From Nepenthes gracilis (lineage: Eukaryota; Streptophyta; Magnoliopsida; Caryophyllales; Nepenthaceae), in assembly GCA_033239525.1 (NCBI GenBank), contig BSYO01000038.1, positions 11,969,041 through 12,033,040 on the forward strand: 64,000 bases of DNA, given 5' to 3'. The translations under genes and the position numbers were made by a program. The notes under the pieces were generated by a model. The model did not search any database and had not been told where the DNA came from. It saw only the letters and a list, made by a program, of their open reading frames with translations. Every line of letters begins with the position of its first letter. Position 1 is the stretch's first letter. Positions 45,527 through 59,640 of this stretch are shown piece by piece.

Positions 45527-46611
45527 ACCATAAGCAATGACACTAGATTAGAATAAAAAATTAAAAATGCAATTAAATTGCTTCCAAACTATTCAATTTA
45601 TAAGTTTTATTTAACCTAACTAGTGACCCAATTCCAATTTTAATTTTTTTCCCTTCAGTGTATGTCAACCCAACAACTCAAAATTGGAAAAAAAAAAAAA
45701 CTCACTATTGGGATGAATTTGGTTTATATATATGTAAATGATAAATCAAGATTCTCTTAAGTTGTATTGATGAGAATTCAGTTCTATAAAAAACTAAACA
45801 AAATGAGGTTAAGCTGGTCTATCTCTTTGCCTAACACTAACGTATTATCATTCACTCAGGTTTCATTAGTAATCTTAACTCTAAAATTTAAATATACATT
45901 TAAGCTTTATTACTAGATTAACGAAGGCACGTACGTTCGTACGTCATCTAATGAACAATTTCTCCAATGAGGTTGGCCCTGCAAAGTCAAAGGATTCTGG
46001 GCCCCATTCAATAATTTCCATGTTCTCTCCAAAAGCCCACATGCATTTCCCCCAGAAAAGCCGTGAATAAATCTGCAATTTGCCACCTTTTTCCTTTCTT
46101 TTTTTTTTTCTCCAACGGTATTGTAAAAATAATTTAAAAAATCAAATAAATAAATAAATATATTTATATATAGATTGATCGTCAGCGAACGAGTCTCACA
46201 TGGCAATCATCTGATTTTTTTTTTTTTTTTTTTTGTAATTTATTTTATAGGAAGCATTTCCCACTATATTCACGTGTAATGCACGTGATCCACATTGTCT
46301 TCAATTCCATCCTAAGCCGTTGGAACTTGGATCGGTCATGTCAGAGTTAAAAATCTCAGCGTTCACTCAGCCTGAGAGTAAAGATTAATCTATTTAAAGG
46401 TAGCTATTTTCGTTCTGCTGATTGGAAATGATTTGTTCAGTTTCAGCACTCCGTATTTACGAATGAAACATGAATGTAATGATGAGGAATGAAGGTCCAT
46501 TTTGCATCATCTCTGTCAAACAAAGAAGATATATTAAATTTTGATAACTTATTTATAAATTTTAATAACAAATAGATAATCATTAGATGATCACGTAAGA
46601 TTTGTGTGAAA
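45527..46611. other. Intergenic; paired G-boxes at 46271-46287
   Basis: No gene recognised. CACGTG occurs at 46271-46276 and again at 46282-46287, starts 11 bp apart. Poly-T runs lie at 46087-46110 and 46216-46233. Confidence 0.5.
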
Positions 46612-46830
46612 ATTATTAGCGTTAATGGGCGGCCTACTGATAGGTACTTTAGAAATATTTGGTGTTGGCCGAAATGAACGGCTAAACTGATAAAAACACA
46701 CAAGCATTATATAATAAAGGTAAAAAAGAAGAGAAATGAATACCAAATATTTTATGTAAAAATCCTTCTGAAAAAAAAAAAAAATCACGGGATACGAAAT
46801 CTACCAAAATCAACGTAAGTGATCCTCTTT
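46612..46830 (+). mobile_element. Truncated relative of the 36300 solo LTR
   Basis: GGGCGGCCTACT followed by a GGCCGAAATGAACGGC block and the ATGAATACCAAATATTTTA leader matches, with many differences, the first 200 bases of the LTR at 36300. Both ends are missing. Confidence 0.6.
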
Positions 46831-46944
46831 CAATGGCACCTTTTTGGTTTTTTTTTTTTTTTTTTTGGCATTTGTGATACCATTTGAAGTGTGTCTTTTG
46901 AAAGGGACGTTTCTTTCCCAAATCACACAAAAAATCAGACCTCT

Positions 46945-47360
46945 TGATAAATTAACGGAAGTAATATAAAAATAAATATTTAATATACGTAAAAAATATT
47001 TTAATTTAAATGAAACAAATAGCAGCAAGCATAAAGTATAAAATAATAAATAATACTATGAAGACGTAATTTTTTGTGACGAAGAAAAATCTCAATAATC
47101 ACAACTATCGAATAAAACCCTTCGGGTTTCAATGATTAGGGAAGATATGCAATATAAAAATCAACTTATAAATCGAATGGTAACGTCGTTTTAACTTACC
47201 GACTTATTCCCATCACATGATCTTTACTAAGGAACTCATTGGATTTACCCACGGCAATGAAATCGGACGCCTTCTGATATTCACGTCAATCTTTTCTCAC
47301 AAATCGCTTAAAGTACTAAACACCATCGGAACCCCTTCTTTAATATTTGATGGTGTTCGG
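46945..47360 (-). mobile_element. Diverged LTR-family copy C (relative of 5456-6460)
   Basis: Parallel order of words with copy A: GACGTAATTTTTTGTGACGA, TCGAATAAAACC, AATCAACTTATA, GGTAACGTC, ACTTA-rich, then CATGATCTTTACTAAGGAACTC and TCACGTCAATC. The GC-rich block is absent. Confidence 0.7.
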
Positions 47361-49269
47361 CTAGCATTCAAACTCCAATTATGATTATAAAATGAAAATA
47401 ATATTTAGATTAGTTGGAGCTGGAGTTTGATTTTAAATATTTGAGTGCTAATCAGAAAAAAAAGAGAGAGAGAGAGCAAAAAATTAAAATAAAAGATTTG
47501 CCAATAACATGTGATTCAAATCATATTTTATTCTTCATCAAATTTTAATATGCTATTTTAACTCATTTAAAACGCTTAATCCGGTATTTCTTCTAATTTG
47601 CATCTACATTTATATTAGATTTATAGAGCGTCGAGGAATACTTTAATAATCTCTTATAGGCAGTTAATAATTATTAAAAAATAATAATTATAAATAATTA
47701 TGATAATAACTTGCATTTATATATAATTAATAATATCAAGATTAATTAATTTATTTATTTAAAAATAAAAAATCAATCCAAGCATACTCTTCTTCTTCTC
47801 TATTCGGTAGCCATGTTTGAATGCCTTGAAATCAATTCCATGCCAAACATTTAATCAATCGCCCGCCTTCTCCTTTTCTTTCCCTCATTAATTTCCCGTA
47901 TGCGTTGCATCTAGAAAAGTCGTTTCTTCTTCTTCTTCTTCTTCTTCTTCTTCTTCTTCTTCTTCTTCTTCCTGAAGCGTTTTTCTTCCCTTCCTTTTCA
48001 GTGAGAGTCGTTTTTCCTCCATATAATTACTTTTTATTGTACTGTAAAAAAGGGGAGAGAGTTGGGACACTGGTGTTGCTATTGAGCCGTGAAGAAATTG
48101 TTACTATTGTGTTGCTATGATCGTCATTGCTGCTATGCTGAGAATAATCAGGAACAGTGCAAGTAAAAATCATCTTATTTATCTATAATTTTTACGTCTT
48201 TTTATCATTGTGTTATTACTTAAACCATATAAACATAGTAGGTAAACTTATTGTATATAAATTTGGCCCGTCCCAATATGTTTTCGCATTAAAAAAAAAT
48301 TTCTCTACAACACGGATGAACAATGCTATGTTTGGGGAAGAAGATAAATAGTGCTTGGGGGACTTCTGCTAATTTTCTTCCATTATTAAGGCCATCATTA
48401 TAATATTTTAAAAATGTGTTTATATCAACCAAGTTGTCAATTTTATATTAGAACTTGTTTAGTATGATCATTCATTAACGAAATATAATTTTAATATTTG
48501 ATGTGTTGACAATCGAGTACCGAAATTGCTTTAACAATTATAGAATGCTACAATTTCAACATTGACAGTGGTGACAAATAATGTTTTGATTCGTCCATTT
48601 ATATCTTAAATTAATATGTTTTTGTTTTTGCGATTAATGCATTTAATCTATATAATGTGTAAATTAATAGTATGTTACTAATGTTCAATTTTAACTTCTC
48701 AAAATAGTAGAAATCAAGTGACGAAACAACCTAGACAATAACAAAATCTGGTTTTAGATTTTAGTGGTTATATAATGAGTTATATTTATGTCATTTGTTT
48801 GCATGGTAAATAAATATATTTATAAGTCCCAAAATTTTATTTATTATTTATGACATTATTATTGTGTATATTAGATCAATTTAAAAAATAATTATATAAT
48901 AAAATTTAAAAAATCAAATTTAGGAGAATTTAGCCCAGCGAGTTGATCAAAACTTATCTTCACACTCATACGTGTTTGAGGTGATAAAGGTACATCTGAT
49001 GGGCACCTATGAGGTATTCATGTGTGTTTTGGGTAGTATAGTAGCACTTAAGATATACCTATATTGGTGATTATGTATGAATTTAGCAAAATGTTGACGT
49101 ATGAGTTATATTTGATGTAGTGCTTGTATGCGCTTGTATTAAATTGTGACACCTGATGTATTATATTTGGCGCTTGTATGCCACTTTAGGGGTTCTCTAA
49201 TATCAAAATATTTCTACCATTTTAAAAATTATAGAAGTAAAAAAAGTTAGAATATACAATACATGTAAA
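47361..49269. other. AT-rich intergenic; (TTC)n at 47923-47971
   Basis: No gene. A 49-bp TTC microsatellite lies in a pyrimidine-rich stretch. The poly-Leu and poly-Glu frames over it are artefacts. Confidence 0.6.
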
Positions 49270-49790
49270 ATATATTCAAGTTTTAATATAAATCAAAATA
49301 AATATATACAATAATAGTAATAATATAGATATGAATAATAAGTAAAACATGATAATATTTTAAGTGATAAAAGAAAACCTCAATAACCAACAATTATTAA
49401 GTAAAATCCTTTAGATTTTCACAACAAATAAAAGTGATATATTAAAAAAATTAACTTACAATCTAAATAGTATAAACGCACTAAATTTTTGCAGACTTAC
49501 TCCCAATTTGTAATATCTATCAAAAAAACTCAATAGATTTACTTCCAATAGTAAAATCAGATACTTCTAGTCTTCTTGTTTTATTTTGATTCACATGCCA
49601 TTGAATGTATGCATACCACTAAATCTCAATGTCTACACCACCAACGTCTCGACAAAAGTTTTCAGGTCAAAATAGTTATATAAAACAATGAAAATAATGA
49701 AGATATGTAATGTGAGAAAACCTTGGTAACAATTTTAAAGAATAAAGAAATGATTTTCTCAAAATATAACTATTTATATAAATTAAAGAA
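49270..49790 (-). mobile_element. Strongly diverged LTR-family copy D
   Basis: Weaker match to copies A and C: CAATAACCAACAATTATTAA, then CCTTTAGATTTTCACAAC, ATTAACTTACAATC, TTACTCCC, and a TACTTCTAGTCTTCTTG segment, in the same order. Confidence 0.45.
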
Positions 49791-52534
49791 AGCTTTTAGA
49801 GATGCTGCCGTATTGTCTTGTGCTTCTGTGTGTTTTCTTTGTATATATTAGTATTTAGAATAGAGATATTTATTAAAAAAAATGTTAAAAATTAGGTTAA
49901 AAATTACGCGAGCGTTTAAAAAGCAGCGCCCCAATACACATGTGTTGCATAGGCGCATTTTAGGCACATGAAGCCTTAATAAGAGATTTGTGCTATGTGC
50001 ACCTCTCACTTTCATAATAAAAAGTGGGTGATTTGTATAAACGATGCTCGTGTGTCTTAAGCATACATTGAGTGTGAACATTTTGGACAAAATACACACA
50101 TGTATGCTTAGATCAACAACGGACATAAGTAATCTAGATAGAATGCATATATACTCAAATTGGGTACACATTATGTATGAGTATTTTAGATAAAATATGC
50201 ATATGCTAGGGTCAAACACAGGTCAGGCATGAATATTAGGAATTGACGCATTTGCAGCATCTAACATGTATCATATACTAAATTTTATGATACTTAAAAA
50301 TGCTTCAAAAATATTTATTTTATCTGGTCATGGAACATATTAATATTCAAAAGTCCTAACAAATCTTTAAATATTACACATCCTAGGTTCTGTCATAGGT
50401 TAAGGTTTCTTTGAAGGCTATTAATACGGCTTTATAGTGGCCACTATAATATTATATATTGGCCACTATAATATTATATTCTTTTCATAATTTTTAGAGT
50501 TAATTTTTTAGAGAAAAAATAGCAAGAAAAAACAATAATAAAATTTAGATATCGGTTTTGATGCCATGAGATGTGAATTTTTTAGAAGATAACATGGGTA
50601 TGTTTATTTTATAGTGAAATCAAGAACCTCTTTTAATTTAGAAATGATATAATATATATTTTAATGTAGATAGGTAATCTAAATTAAAAAATAATAATCT
50701 TTTAGTTTAGGAAGGTTATAATATGCTTAATAAAAAAAATATTATATTTTTAATAATCTTAAAATTCATAAGATATTTTTGTGAGTTGAATTCCATATAA
50801 ACTAAAAATAACTATCAAAGTCTGCCTCCTAATTGCATACGGTTTCCATTACCATCCTCTAGGGGTGGATAGAGAAAAAACTGGTAGTATAGTCTTAAAA
50901 TCTCTCCCATTTTACTGTCAAATATAGGCAGACCCTGCATATGGCATAATCATAATTGGTGCAAGCAGAAGATGAAATTTTACTTTTAAATATAATAAAC
51001 TTATAGCAATACCAAACAAATGAAACATGCCAATTCCTTTTATTAAATACATTGCTAATTTTAAATACTTTAATAAGCACTCATTTTGATAGTATTCATA
51101 GACTTACGACACATATTGTAGATAGAAATAAAAAGTATTTATATTTACGAATTACTAAATCAACTAAATAAGAGTGGGCAAGAAATAACATGAGAGCATA
51201 TGAGGTCATGATAATTGACATGATTATCAGAGCCTATGTATGTCTTCATGATAAACTCAACACACATACCATCAAACCCAATGCGCGGTTGTTGGCTCCC
51301 AATCAAGGGCATTTGACTCGGAATTTCTTTGAAAGTAAGAATGGTTATGGTTTAAAAATTTTTTAAATTTATCCAATGGTTGAGAATAAAAATCATGTAG
51401 ATAAGCAATAGATATTAAATAACTATTTGAATCACTTAATATAATCTATATCATTCATTAATCCACTTTTAATTTTAACCATTGTATGAATATAATAACT
51501 CTTGAACTGAGAGAACCATAGCATTAATCTAAGATAAGGTAAATCATCCTTCATATTTGTTTAGAATCATGCTATGCCTATCATATTAAGAATCTAGGAA
51601 ACTTAGACGGTGATATTATCTTTTAATTTTATTTTTTTTCCACACGTATTATCTTTTTTTTTTTAATATATTATAACATTTTTTATTGTCTTGACAATGC
51701 AACTGAGCAAATACTATCTCCCCATGAGATTTTAATTACACCAATTCCACAAACTAAATTAAGAAGGGAGAAATAAACTGCTCCAAAACCCGCACAATTG
51801 ATTCACCCAAACGTGGAAATTGATGGATTTGAAAAATTTATTCAAGGACTTGATAATCTGGCTTATTGCTACCTGTCTCGACTCAGCTATATTAGGGTCC
51901 TCAATTTTTTACATCACGACCACGCATGTATCTTTATTTCTTTCTATATTAGGGTCTTCAAAGAAGTACCTTTATTTCTTTCTAAATTTCTATGCATCCC
52001 ACATATACTGAGTTGTAAGGTAGATTATACAAGCAGCATTACAGACGCTAGAATTAGCAGTAGTAAGAACTTCCGTTTGAATAATTTGAACTGTTAAATT
52101 TATGACAATGTATATTAAAATGTTGTTACAATCTTATTCGTGGAGATTACGACGATGAAACCCTCAATTAAAAGCAATGAAAAAACCCTATAATAAGAGG
52201 ACCCAAAGAGTTTCATCCGGAGAGACTCCGCCTATGGGCAAACTCCAGCAAAATCTAAAGACAACGGCACAAACAGCTTTTCGGAACAACACAATTTTTC
52301 ACATTTAACAAATAAATAAATGCACTGCTCACTAAAAAATAAAACAGACGAAGAAGAAGAATAAAGAGACTTACATACATGAGACAGCTGCTGTCTCAAG
52401 CTACTACTACGTTAAATGTCTAGGGATATACAATTAGTGGATGGAGAATTGCCGAAATGTAGCCGCTGAGCAGCCACGGCAAGCTTTCTCAGAAACAAAG
52501 ACGCTGCACTGCATCCAAGGGGGAAAAAAGTAGT
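49791..52534. other. AT-rich intergenic, no gene recognised
   Basis: It includes a short direct repeat of TGGCCACTATAATATTAT at about 50440 and 50460. Short frames at 49848 and 51798 show no family resemblance. The right end should contain the 3' UTR of the Alba gene. Confidence 0.45.
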
Positions 52535-55500
52535 TTATGCATCCCGGGCAGCAGCCTCGACAGCACTGTTAGGCCGTGCGCCACCACGACCTCCTCTTCC
52601 ACGGCCACGACCTGCAATCCCCAATTACAAGGTAAAATCAAAAAAGATTTTTAATTTATAATATGTCATTATAAAGAACAAGATAAAAATATATATATAC
52701 ATCAAAAAAGAAAGCAACAGTTATAATATGTCACTATTAACACCATGTCTTATAACTATAATTACCTTCTCCTCCAATAGTTATAATATGTTATTATCCG
52801 TTCCTTTCCGTGTGATTTCCATCAACAATAGAACAAAAGAAAGAAAATACATTATTTTTATTTTTTTTCTTTACTATTTTTCTTTCCTACATATATCTTT
52901 TTTAATACTAAACACACCCTTACAGTACGCACATTGTTCAAAGCATGAATGAATTCTTATCCTTCAATTCTGCTTAAGCACCACTGAACGCTGGTAAGAC
53001 AGGGCAGTTCAGAACAAGCCAGCACTCATTTACAGTCCTGTGGACCAAAATAACAAGTCCATGCCGGCTCAAATTGCAGGGTGGCCCTGTCAGACAACGC
53101 GTCCTTAGATCCTGACCAAGCTTTACCATCCATGCTTATGAAAGAACCATATGAACCATGCTATGCACCTGTGAGAACAACTAATGTGAATAGTGATTGT
53201 TTGCGTCTTGAGGCTCATTTGCTCGAAGCACAACTAAATGAGCAAATGATTTGGCCTAGGTGACTTGGATGACAGCAGAAGAAAAAAAGAGTTGCAACAG
53301 AAAAGAAAGCAAAACAACTTAGACGACAAATGGCAGTTGAATTGAGGTTGGCCCCAATCAATGGTGGAAGGTCATTAGCTGCAATACCAAAGGCTTTGAC
53401 ATACACACCTCGATTGTAGCCTCCTGCATTTTGCTGGGTATTAGGCAGAGGGCCATTGTAATTGTATCCTCCCCTTACACGGCCACGATAACTATGCCCA
53501 CGACCTTGACCTCGACCTCGACCTCTGCCCCGAAAATAACCTTGATTCTGATCCCAACCACCATCCTCATACTCGGCGTACAAGTAGACATTCCCTGAAA
53601 AAAGACATTGTCATGTCATAATTGCCATAAAAATGTAAAATATATATTGGTGAGTACTTCCCAATATTGTATCAGATTCAATTATGCTTTTAACGTGCTG
53701 CGTTAAAACCCTACAATGGACAAGTTTCAACTCCTTTGGACTCCATCTTATTGAGATAGTACACATTCTTCAATTTTGGAAACAGCATAGGCAGAATAAG
53801 CATGCGCATGACAAAATGTTTGCATATTAAATTAATAGCTAGACAAGAAATACCCTCTTCCCACAAACACCTCCTCCGCCAAACAAAACCCAGAAAAAAA
53901 AAGGAGAAGAAAAAGACAGAGAAAGAAGTAAAGGTTCAAATGCAAATGTGAAAGATTGAAAAACTCTTTTAACTAGTTCAAGGAAAAGAATGAAGATTTA
54001 ACCTGACGTACCTCTGCCCCTTCCCTTCCCTCTACCACCATGGCCCCTGCCTCGAGCATTAGGTGATCCTTCTGCACCATACAAATGTGTAAGAAACAAA
54101 ACGCATATTTGGGGATAAATCATTAAAGCATGAGCAAGTGGTACCTCCATAATCATTCCCCGGTAATGCTTCCACTTGGTCAGCTGATAATGGAGGCTGG
54201 TAACTGTAGAATATCAATAAATGAGCTTCTCTACCAAAAAAGACATAAATAGGCACGATAGCACCTCTACCTCAAACACTTACATCCTGGACATCTATAA
54301 GGCTACAATTTCGATTTGAGTTCAGAACATAACATGATGATCAGTAAAAACAAAGGAGGGGAGAGGAAGGCCTTAGCCTGTCTGTATAGAAGACTGTCAT
54401 TTAAGTAGAACTGCATTCTTTTAGATGTGCTCATAACCAATCATTCATAATGGCGAAATCATAGATACACGAAAACTGCATTACCATACTCTAAAGGAAG
54501 GCTCCATCTAGCATGAATTTTAACAAGGCAGCAAGTTAATTTGCAGCACAGCAAAGGGAAAGGAAACAAAGCCAACTCACCCGACATTTGATTCATCCAG
54601 CTCTTTCTCGGAGAGGGTTATTGCAATCACTGACACATGTCTTGTCGTTTCGAGACTGCAACAAGAAATTTAACATCACTATTAATGCCATAACAAAGAA
54701 CTTCCTTTTAGACATGAGCAGATCCAAAGAGAACATCAATATTCAAGATGGATCTTCCAAAGGACCAGATTGGCCAATTAATGCAAACATCTCAAAATTA
54801 GAAGAAATTTTATTTTATTTGATTTTAATTATTGATTTATTTTCATATTTTGTAATATCTTGGAGATTCCTAAGATTTTATAATTTTAGTAGTCTCATGA
54901 TATTTTAGGAATGTTATATTATTTCTTTGAGTCATCGTTAATTAGAAAATTATATTTATTTCCTAATTAACCTAAAAGAAGAGCACCTCTATAAAAGGAC
55001 CCTAATTCTATTATTTCAACATTCATTGATTAGTAGAATTAATATTAAAAAATTATGAATGACATTTCTTTTTCTAGTAGTCTCCACTTCTCCGGTCTCT
55101 ATATCATCTTATCTGTTTCTCCCCTTTCTCCTTTCTCTTCTTCCTTCATCCCCCTTACTTTCCCTTTCCCTGCATCACCAATGCCCCCCTCTCACCAAAA
55201 AAGTGTTTCCATGGTTATGTTATATATATAAAAATTGAATGTGATATATCACTTATGCCTTGTAGGCAACGATAGTAAAGGGGGAAAATCTCTCTCATCT
55301 TCTTTGGTTACAAAGGTTCAGCCCTCTCATCCATCATTTTTCATCCATTATATTCTTTTCCTTTTCTTCTTATTCTCTCCCTCTGCCCCCTGGCTCTCTT
55401 TCTTTTACTTTTGTTGATATTTGGGAATGCATAATCAACTATTGTTTACAAATCCATTTTTACTTTTCTTTTGATCTTTCCGTTTCCTTAATCTCATTCT

Positions 55501-58099
55501 CTACCCTTCTTTAGATTCTGTTTACATAACTAACTACCTTTTTTCGGTAGATACACCCACTGACTGTTTAAAAACCACTTTATATTTGAACAGCAAAAAT
55601 AGAGTTCAAGAATAACAATATGGAATAAAAAAAGGACTTCTTTATAAAGATTTAACAACTTTTTTATAGGTAAAAGATTGCAACTATACCTTTGATTATT
55701 CAAACTCCCCTCTAATAATATATATTTTTTATTAGAAATAAGTCAAAAGTAAAGTGTGAATACTATTTTTTAAGTGGAAACACAAAATATTTAGAGACAA
55801 ATTGAAAAACATAAGCATCATATTAATTGTCACCCCTCCAAAATTTAATCGTAATTTCGCCCTTTGTTAATAGCATAAACAAAGAAATAGTTGACTCCAA
55901 GAAAGTTATGAAGGAAATGAAAATAGGTTTTCTGCTGGAAGAGGGTTGCACCGCTGGCTGGTGCTTCTCTTTTTGGAATGCGGTTTTTGGAATCTTTCAT
56001 TGGGTTCATAAGCAATTCATGAAAGAGGATATTAGCCAATATATATTAGAATCAGCCCCTCCAATACCGAAATTTCCGATACTCTTAAAAACTGCAATAT
56101 AACACTTAGTATATAACTCAAATTTGATGTTGTCCAGGGGAAAAAATCATCCAATATGTCTAATACCAAAATTCATCACTTGATATGGCTAATGTCGATA
56201 ACAACACCTAAAGGTTAATCCAATAGTTCCCCTCTTTTATGCGTGGGTCACACTGTATCTTTCTTCAACAACAGTAATAATCAACGTTACTTACTTTTCC
56301 AGAGGGAAAAAACATCAATATCATTCTACAAACAGCCAAATATTATGGGATATAAAAAATGAATAACACAAAAGATCGGATACAAAAAATTTGCTTTCTG
56401 GAAACGAAGGAGAAACAAGCACTTACGGAAGAAGGCCCTCCTCCAGAGGCTCCCATGTGTCAGTGATGTCAGTGGATCCAATTTGTGTGATCTGATGAAG
56501 ACCGGTAATCCTTCTCTGCAAAAGAAAAATGATTAACAACTCTGCCATACCATAAAAACTATGAAATTTTAAGAACAAGGACCGTTCAAAACCAAAAGGG
56601 ATAGAACCTTAATCAATTCCACAATAGTCACAGTTTTGCTGATTGCTCTACCCATTGCCTTGAATACAATTTCATTTGAACCTTTTTCCTACAAGATACC
56701 GCATGAAACAACACGAGATTCATCTTATTTACATAAAACTCCATCATAACCAACAAAAAATTGCAACACAGGCATGCCTATTTAAACCATCATCATCAAA
56801 TTAATTAATTAATCACCCCACAAGCCTCAACATTTAAAAAGGTCACACAAACTGCCATATGAATATCTGATGAAAATATGCTACACACCATCTTGTTTGC
56901 AAATGTCTAAATCAAGCATAGTTTCTTCATCAAAACACTCAATTTTAGACAACTACTTAATTCAACTTCAAATATGCCATATCCCTACAGTTCTCATCAA
57001 CCAAATTACTCATTCTAATCTCACAGCACAGAATTTATTTCCAGAGTACCTTGTAACTTGAATGCAAGTTGCACAAGACATAGCACCAAAATACAATTTT
57101 CAATAACTTCCCTTGAATGCACAAATTTAATTGAGAAAAAACCTCCAAACTTTGAATGCAGTGTCCCCTCATCTTGACACATATTATAGCAATTTGTACC
57201 CCAAAACAAAATTAAAAGAAGAAAAAATAGAAAATTCTGGAAGAACATCATAAAATATGGATAGGACAGGAAAATGGTGAAATACACCGCAAGGCAAGAC
57301 ACTTTAGCAAGCAAAATTACATATGCAACACCACAAGATCATAATCACAGAACTCTCAGCTTAGCAGTATCAGAGATCATCCATTAAACAGAGAAGTTAA
57401 ACCTTATCTTTAAGTGAAATTCCATTTGTTGACATAATAAAAAACATAGTTACTATATATAATTAACAGGGTGGACAAAAAACTACTTTTCTTCCAATCA
57501 AATCCAACCATTTTTTTCTTAATATAAACAGAATCCCAAATGCTCTTTAAATTCAGCCAAGACACGGTATTTATCGTAAACTAATAAACTTTGTCCTCAG
57601 CATTCTCTATAGAAAAAAAAGGCGCTAAATTTTCCCCAGTTAATCCATTAAAAGACCTCTTTATTTGAAAAGAAGTTTATTCGCTCCTTATATTATCTAG
57701 AACCTAAGAAATAGATGCAAACGAATGAAAAATAAGATTTACTAGCATTGAAAGAGTAAATTTTGATTTATACGAAATCAAAGGTAGAGCCTCGCTCATA
57801 AAAATGAACAAAAGGCCATATGCTCCTAGTAACACCTAAATCTTAAAAATAGAACATTTAGCGCAATTCATCATGAAACAGGATATACCCCCACATAATC
57901 TTTCTAGAAGCCAAAATTTGAAATAATCCAAATCAAATGTAGAATCCCTCTTATGAATTAATCAGAAGATTACTACCTGGAGAAGAGTCATGGCGTAGGT
58001 GATATAGCTTCGCATCCTTCCCTGACTCGTGATGCGTATTTCATTCTCATCTATTGCCGTCCCTGCTTTCGGCTTCTCTACCCTATGGTACCGATCCAT
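52535..58099 (-). CDS. ALBA: Alba-domain DNA/RNA-binding protein with RGG tail (249 aa, eight exons)
   Basis: Long-form plant Alba protein. Members bind RNA and DNA, including R-loops and mRNAs. Exons on the - strand: 58099-57977, 56688-56608, 56515-56427, 54655-54581, 54203-54145, 54071-54012, 53594-53409 and 52611-52535, all GT-AG and in frame, 750 bases in all. The Alba fold spans about residues 17-115: NEIRITSQGRMRSYITYAM, KGSNEIVFKAMGRAISKTV, VELIKRRI, GSTDITDTWEPLEEGLL and HVSVIAITLSEKEL. The second half is a low-complexity, Gly/Arg-rich tail with GRGHGGRGKGRGRG (about 150-162) and RGRGRGRGQGRGH (about 180-192), then further RG repeats in the last exon. MDRYHRVEKPK is the usual start. 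No defect was seen. Introns 1 and 3 are long (1288 and 1771 bp). Confidence 0.96.
54760..55185 (+). mobile_element. Possible solo LTR in intron 3 of the Alba gene
   Basis: AT-rich, with CTCTATAAAAGG at about 54989 as a core-promoter-like box, a CT-rich tract and CCTGCATCA at about 55172-55180, which resembles the LTR ends of the gypsy element at 40004. The left terminus and target duplication were not found, so this is tentative. Confidence 0.35.
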
Positions 58100-59640
58100 C
58101 TGCATCCAAAAAAAACAAGGCAAAAACAGAAGAGAACAGTCGAAAGCCAGAGGCTATTGCTGGAAATCCAATAGAGATAAAGAGAAGAAGGAAATTTTGG
58201 CCTCACCTGTCCTCAGAAAACCACGAAGAGCCCTCTTCTTCTGATTTGAATCTTCCTTTACGCCTAAACTGTGTGGTACCACGTCTCCCGCATACTGTCC
58301 TCCGCAGTTTTGCTTCGAACCGCCGTATCCCACTTTCTCATCCGGTCCAACCGGTTGTACTCTCTCCTCCTTGATCTGGTTCGTTTGATTTCTTCACCGG
58401 TCCGGCCTAATCTTATATTCCGGGGCATTGTTTGGCCTAATGGATACTAATTTATTGTTATTGCAAGTTACTTGTTATTCCATTGTGTTTTTTCTTAAAA
58501 TTAGCCAAATTTGAGTTCCGTGCCAATACCCCATTGCTTGATTTACAACCCGGAGATATTAGGACTATCCAAGCATCCTCAAAATTTTTAATTATATATC
58601 CCGTAATAATAACATAGTAACAGTAATAGCAATAATGATAATCAAATGATGATAAATTATTTATAAAAAATATATTTATAATTTTCTATGTTAAAACTAT
58701 CCTGTCGATATAAAATTAAAAGAGCTAAGAAAGTCTTATATTTTGATAAATGGGTTTTATGCTTTTGCCTGTGTTTATTTTATTATTTTATTTTTTAAAT
58801 AACTAAACTATATTATCCAAGACCAAAAAAAAAAAAACAAATCATACTACATTACTAAAAATAAAGTGGACAAATAAAAAATTAACGTATTATTTTAATC
58901 ACTTTTATAATAACTTTCCTAATTTTCTATACTTTTTCTCATTTTTATGAACAGAAGAACACACAAATTTAGAAATATCAGAGAAGGTAAGTCTGTGCAC
59001 TGTGCTGAGAGGGGTCAGTGTGCAAAAGCTCTTCTACTGACCTTCCAGCCCACAGAGTTTTGTCATTGAGGGCTGCACAGCAACAACACACTTTGCACAG
59101 ACAAGGATGTAGACCCATAGACAGCAGTTACGCCACCTGTTGTCACATCCATCGTAATAAGTGATGCAAAAATATATTTTCGGACTGTTAAAAAATATTT
59201 TATATCATATAATTTATTAAATTATAATTAAATAATATAATTTTATATAATCAATTTAAATATATTAATTATTTATAATTAATTAAAAAATTTTAAATAA
59301 TATGCCTATTTAAAACATACCATTGATAAAAAATATATAATTAATTAAAAAAATATGACAATAAATATTCTAATAATTAATATTTTTTTAATTAAAAAAT
59401 TTTACATGTAATATTAAAATATGATTCAACTGTGATATTTTCTTTCAATTATAACATTTAATTAATTATTATAATAAAAATCTATGAATTTATTTCTCTC
59501 TTTTCTCATTTATAATATTCTAATGGTAGTCATAATATTTAAAAATTTATATTAATCTTATGTTTTGAATTGGTTAGCTTAGGGGACAATCATTAAGTGA
59601 ATCATGATATTTATTGAATTTATATTTTGGGTTAATTAAA
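58100..59640. other. Upstream region of the Alba gene and AT-rich spacer
   Basis: 58100-58430 is comparatively GC-rich and should hold the promoter and 5' UTR. Beyond it the sequence is very AT-rich with no gene. Confidence 0.5.

Noticed and set aside
47888..48120. Frames with poly-Glu and poly-Leu
   Set aside because: Artefacts of the (TTC)n microsatellite at 47923-47971.
49848..50219. 123-codon - strand ORF
   Set aside because: Low-complexity, Cys/Ile-rich translation of repeat-like DNA with recurrent CACAT/TGTGTG words; no domain.
55827..56102. 91-codon + strand ORF
   Set aside because: Inside intron 3 of the Alba gene, with no recognised motif; AT-rich chance frame more likely.
58029..58374. 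ORFs of 71 and 106 codons on the + strand
   Set aside because: Antisense to exon 1 and the promoter of the Alba gene; no family resemblance.
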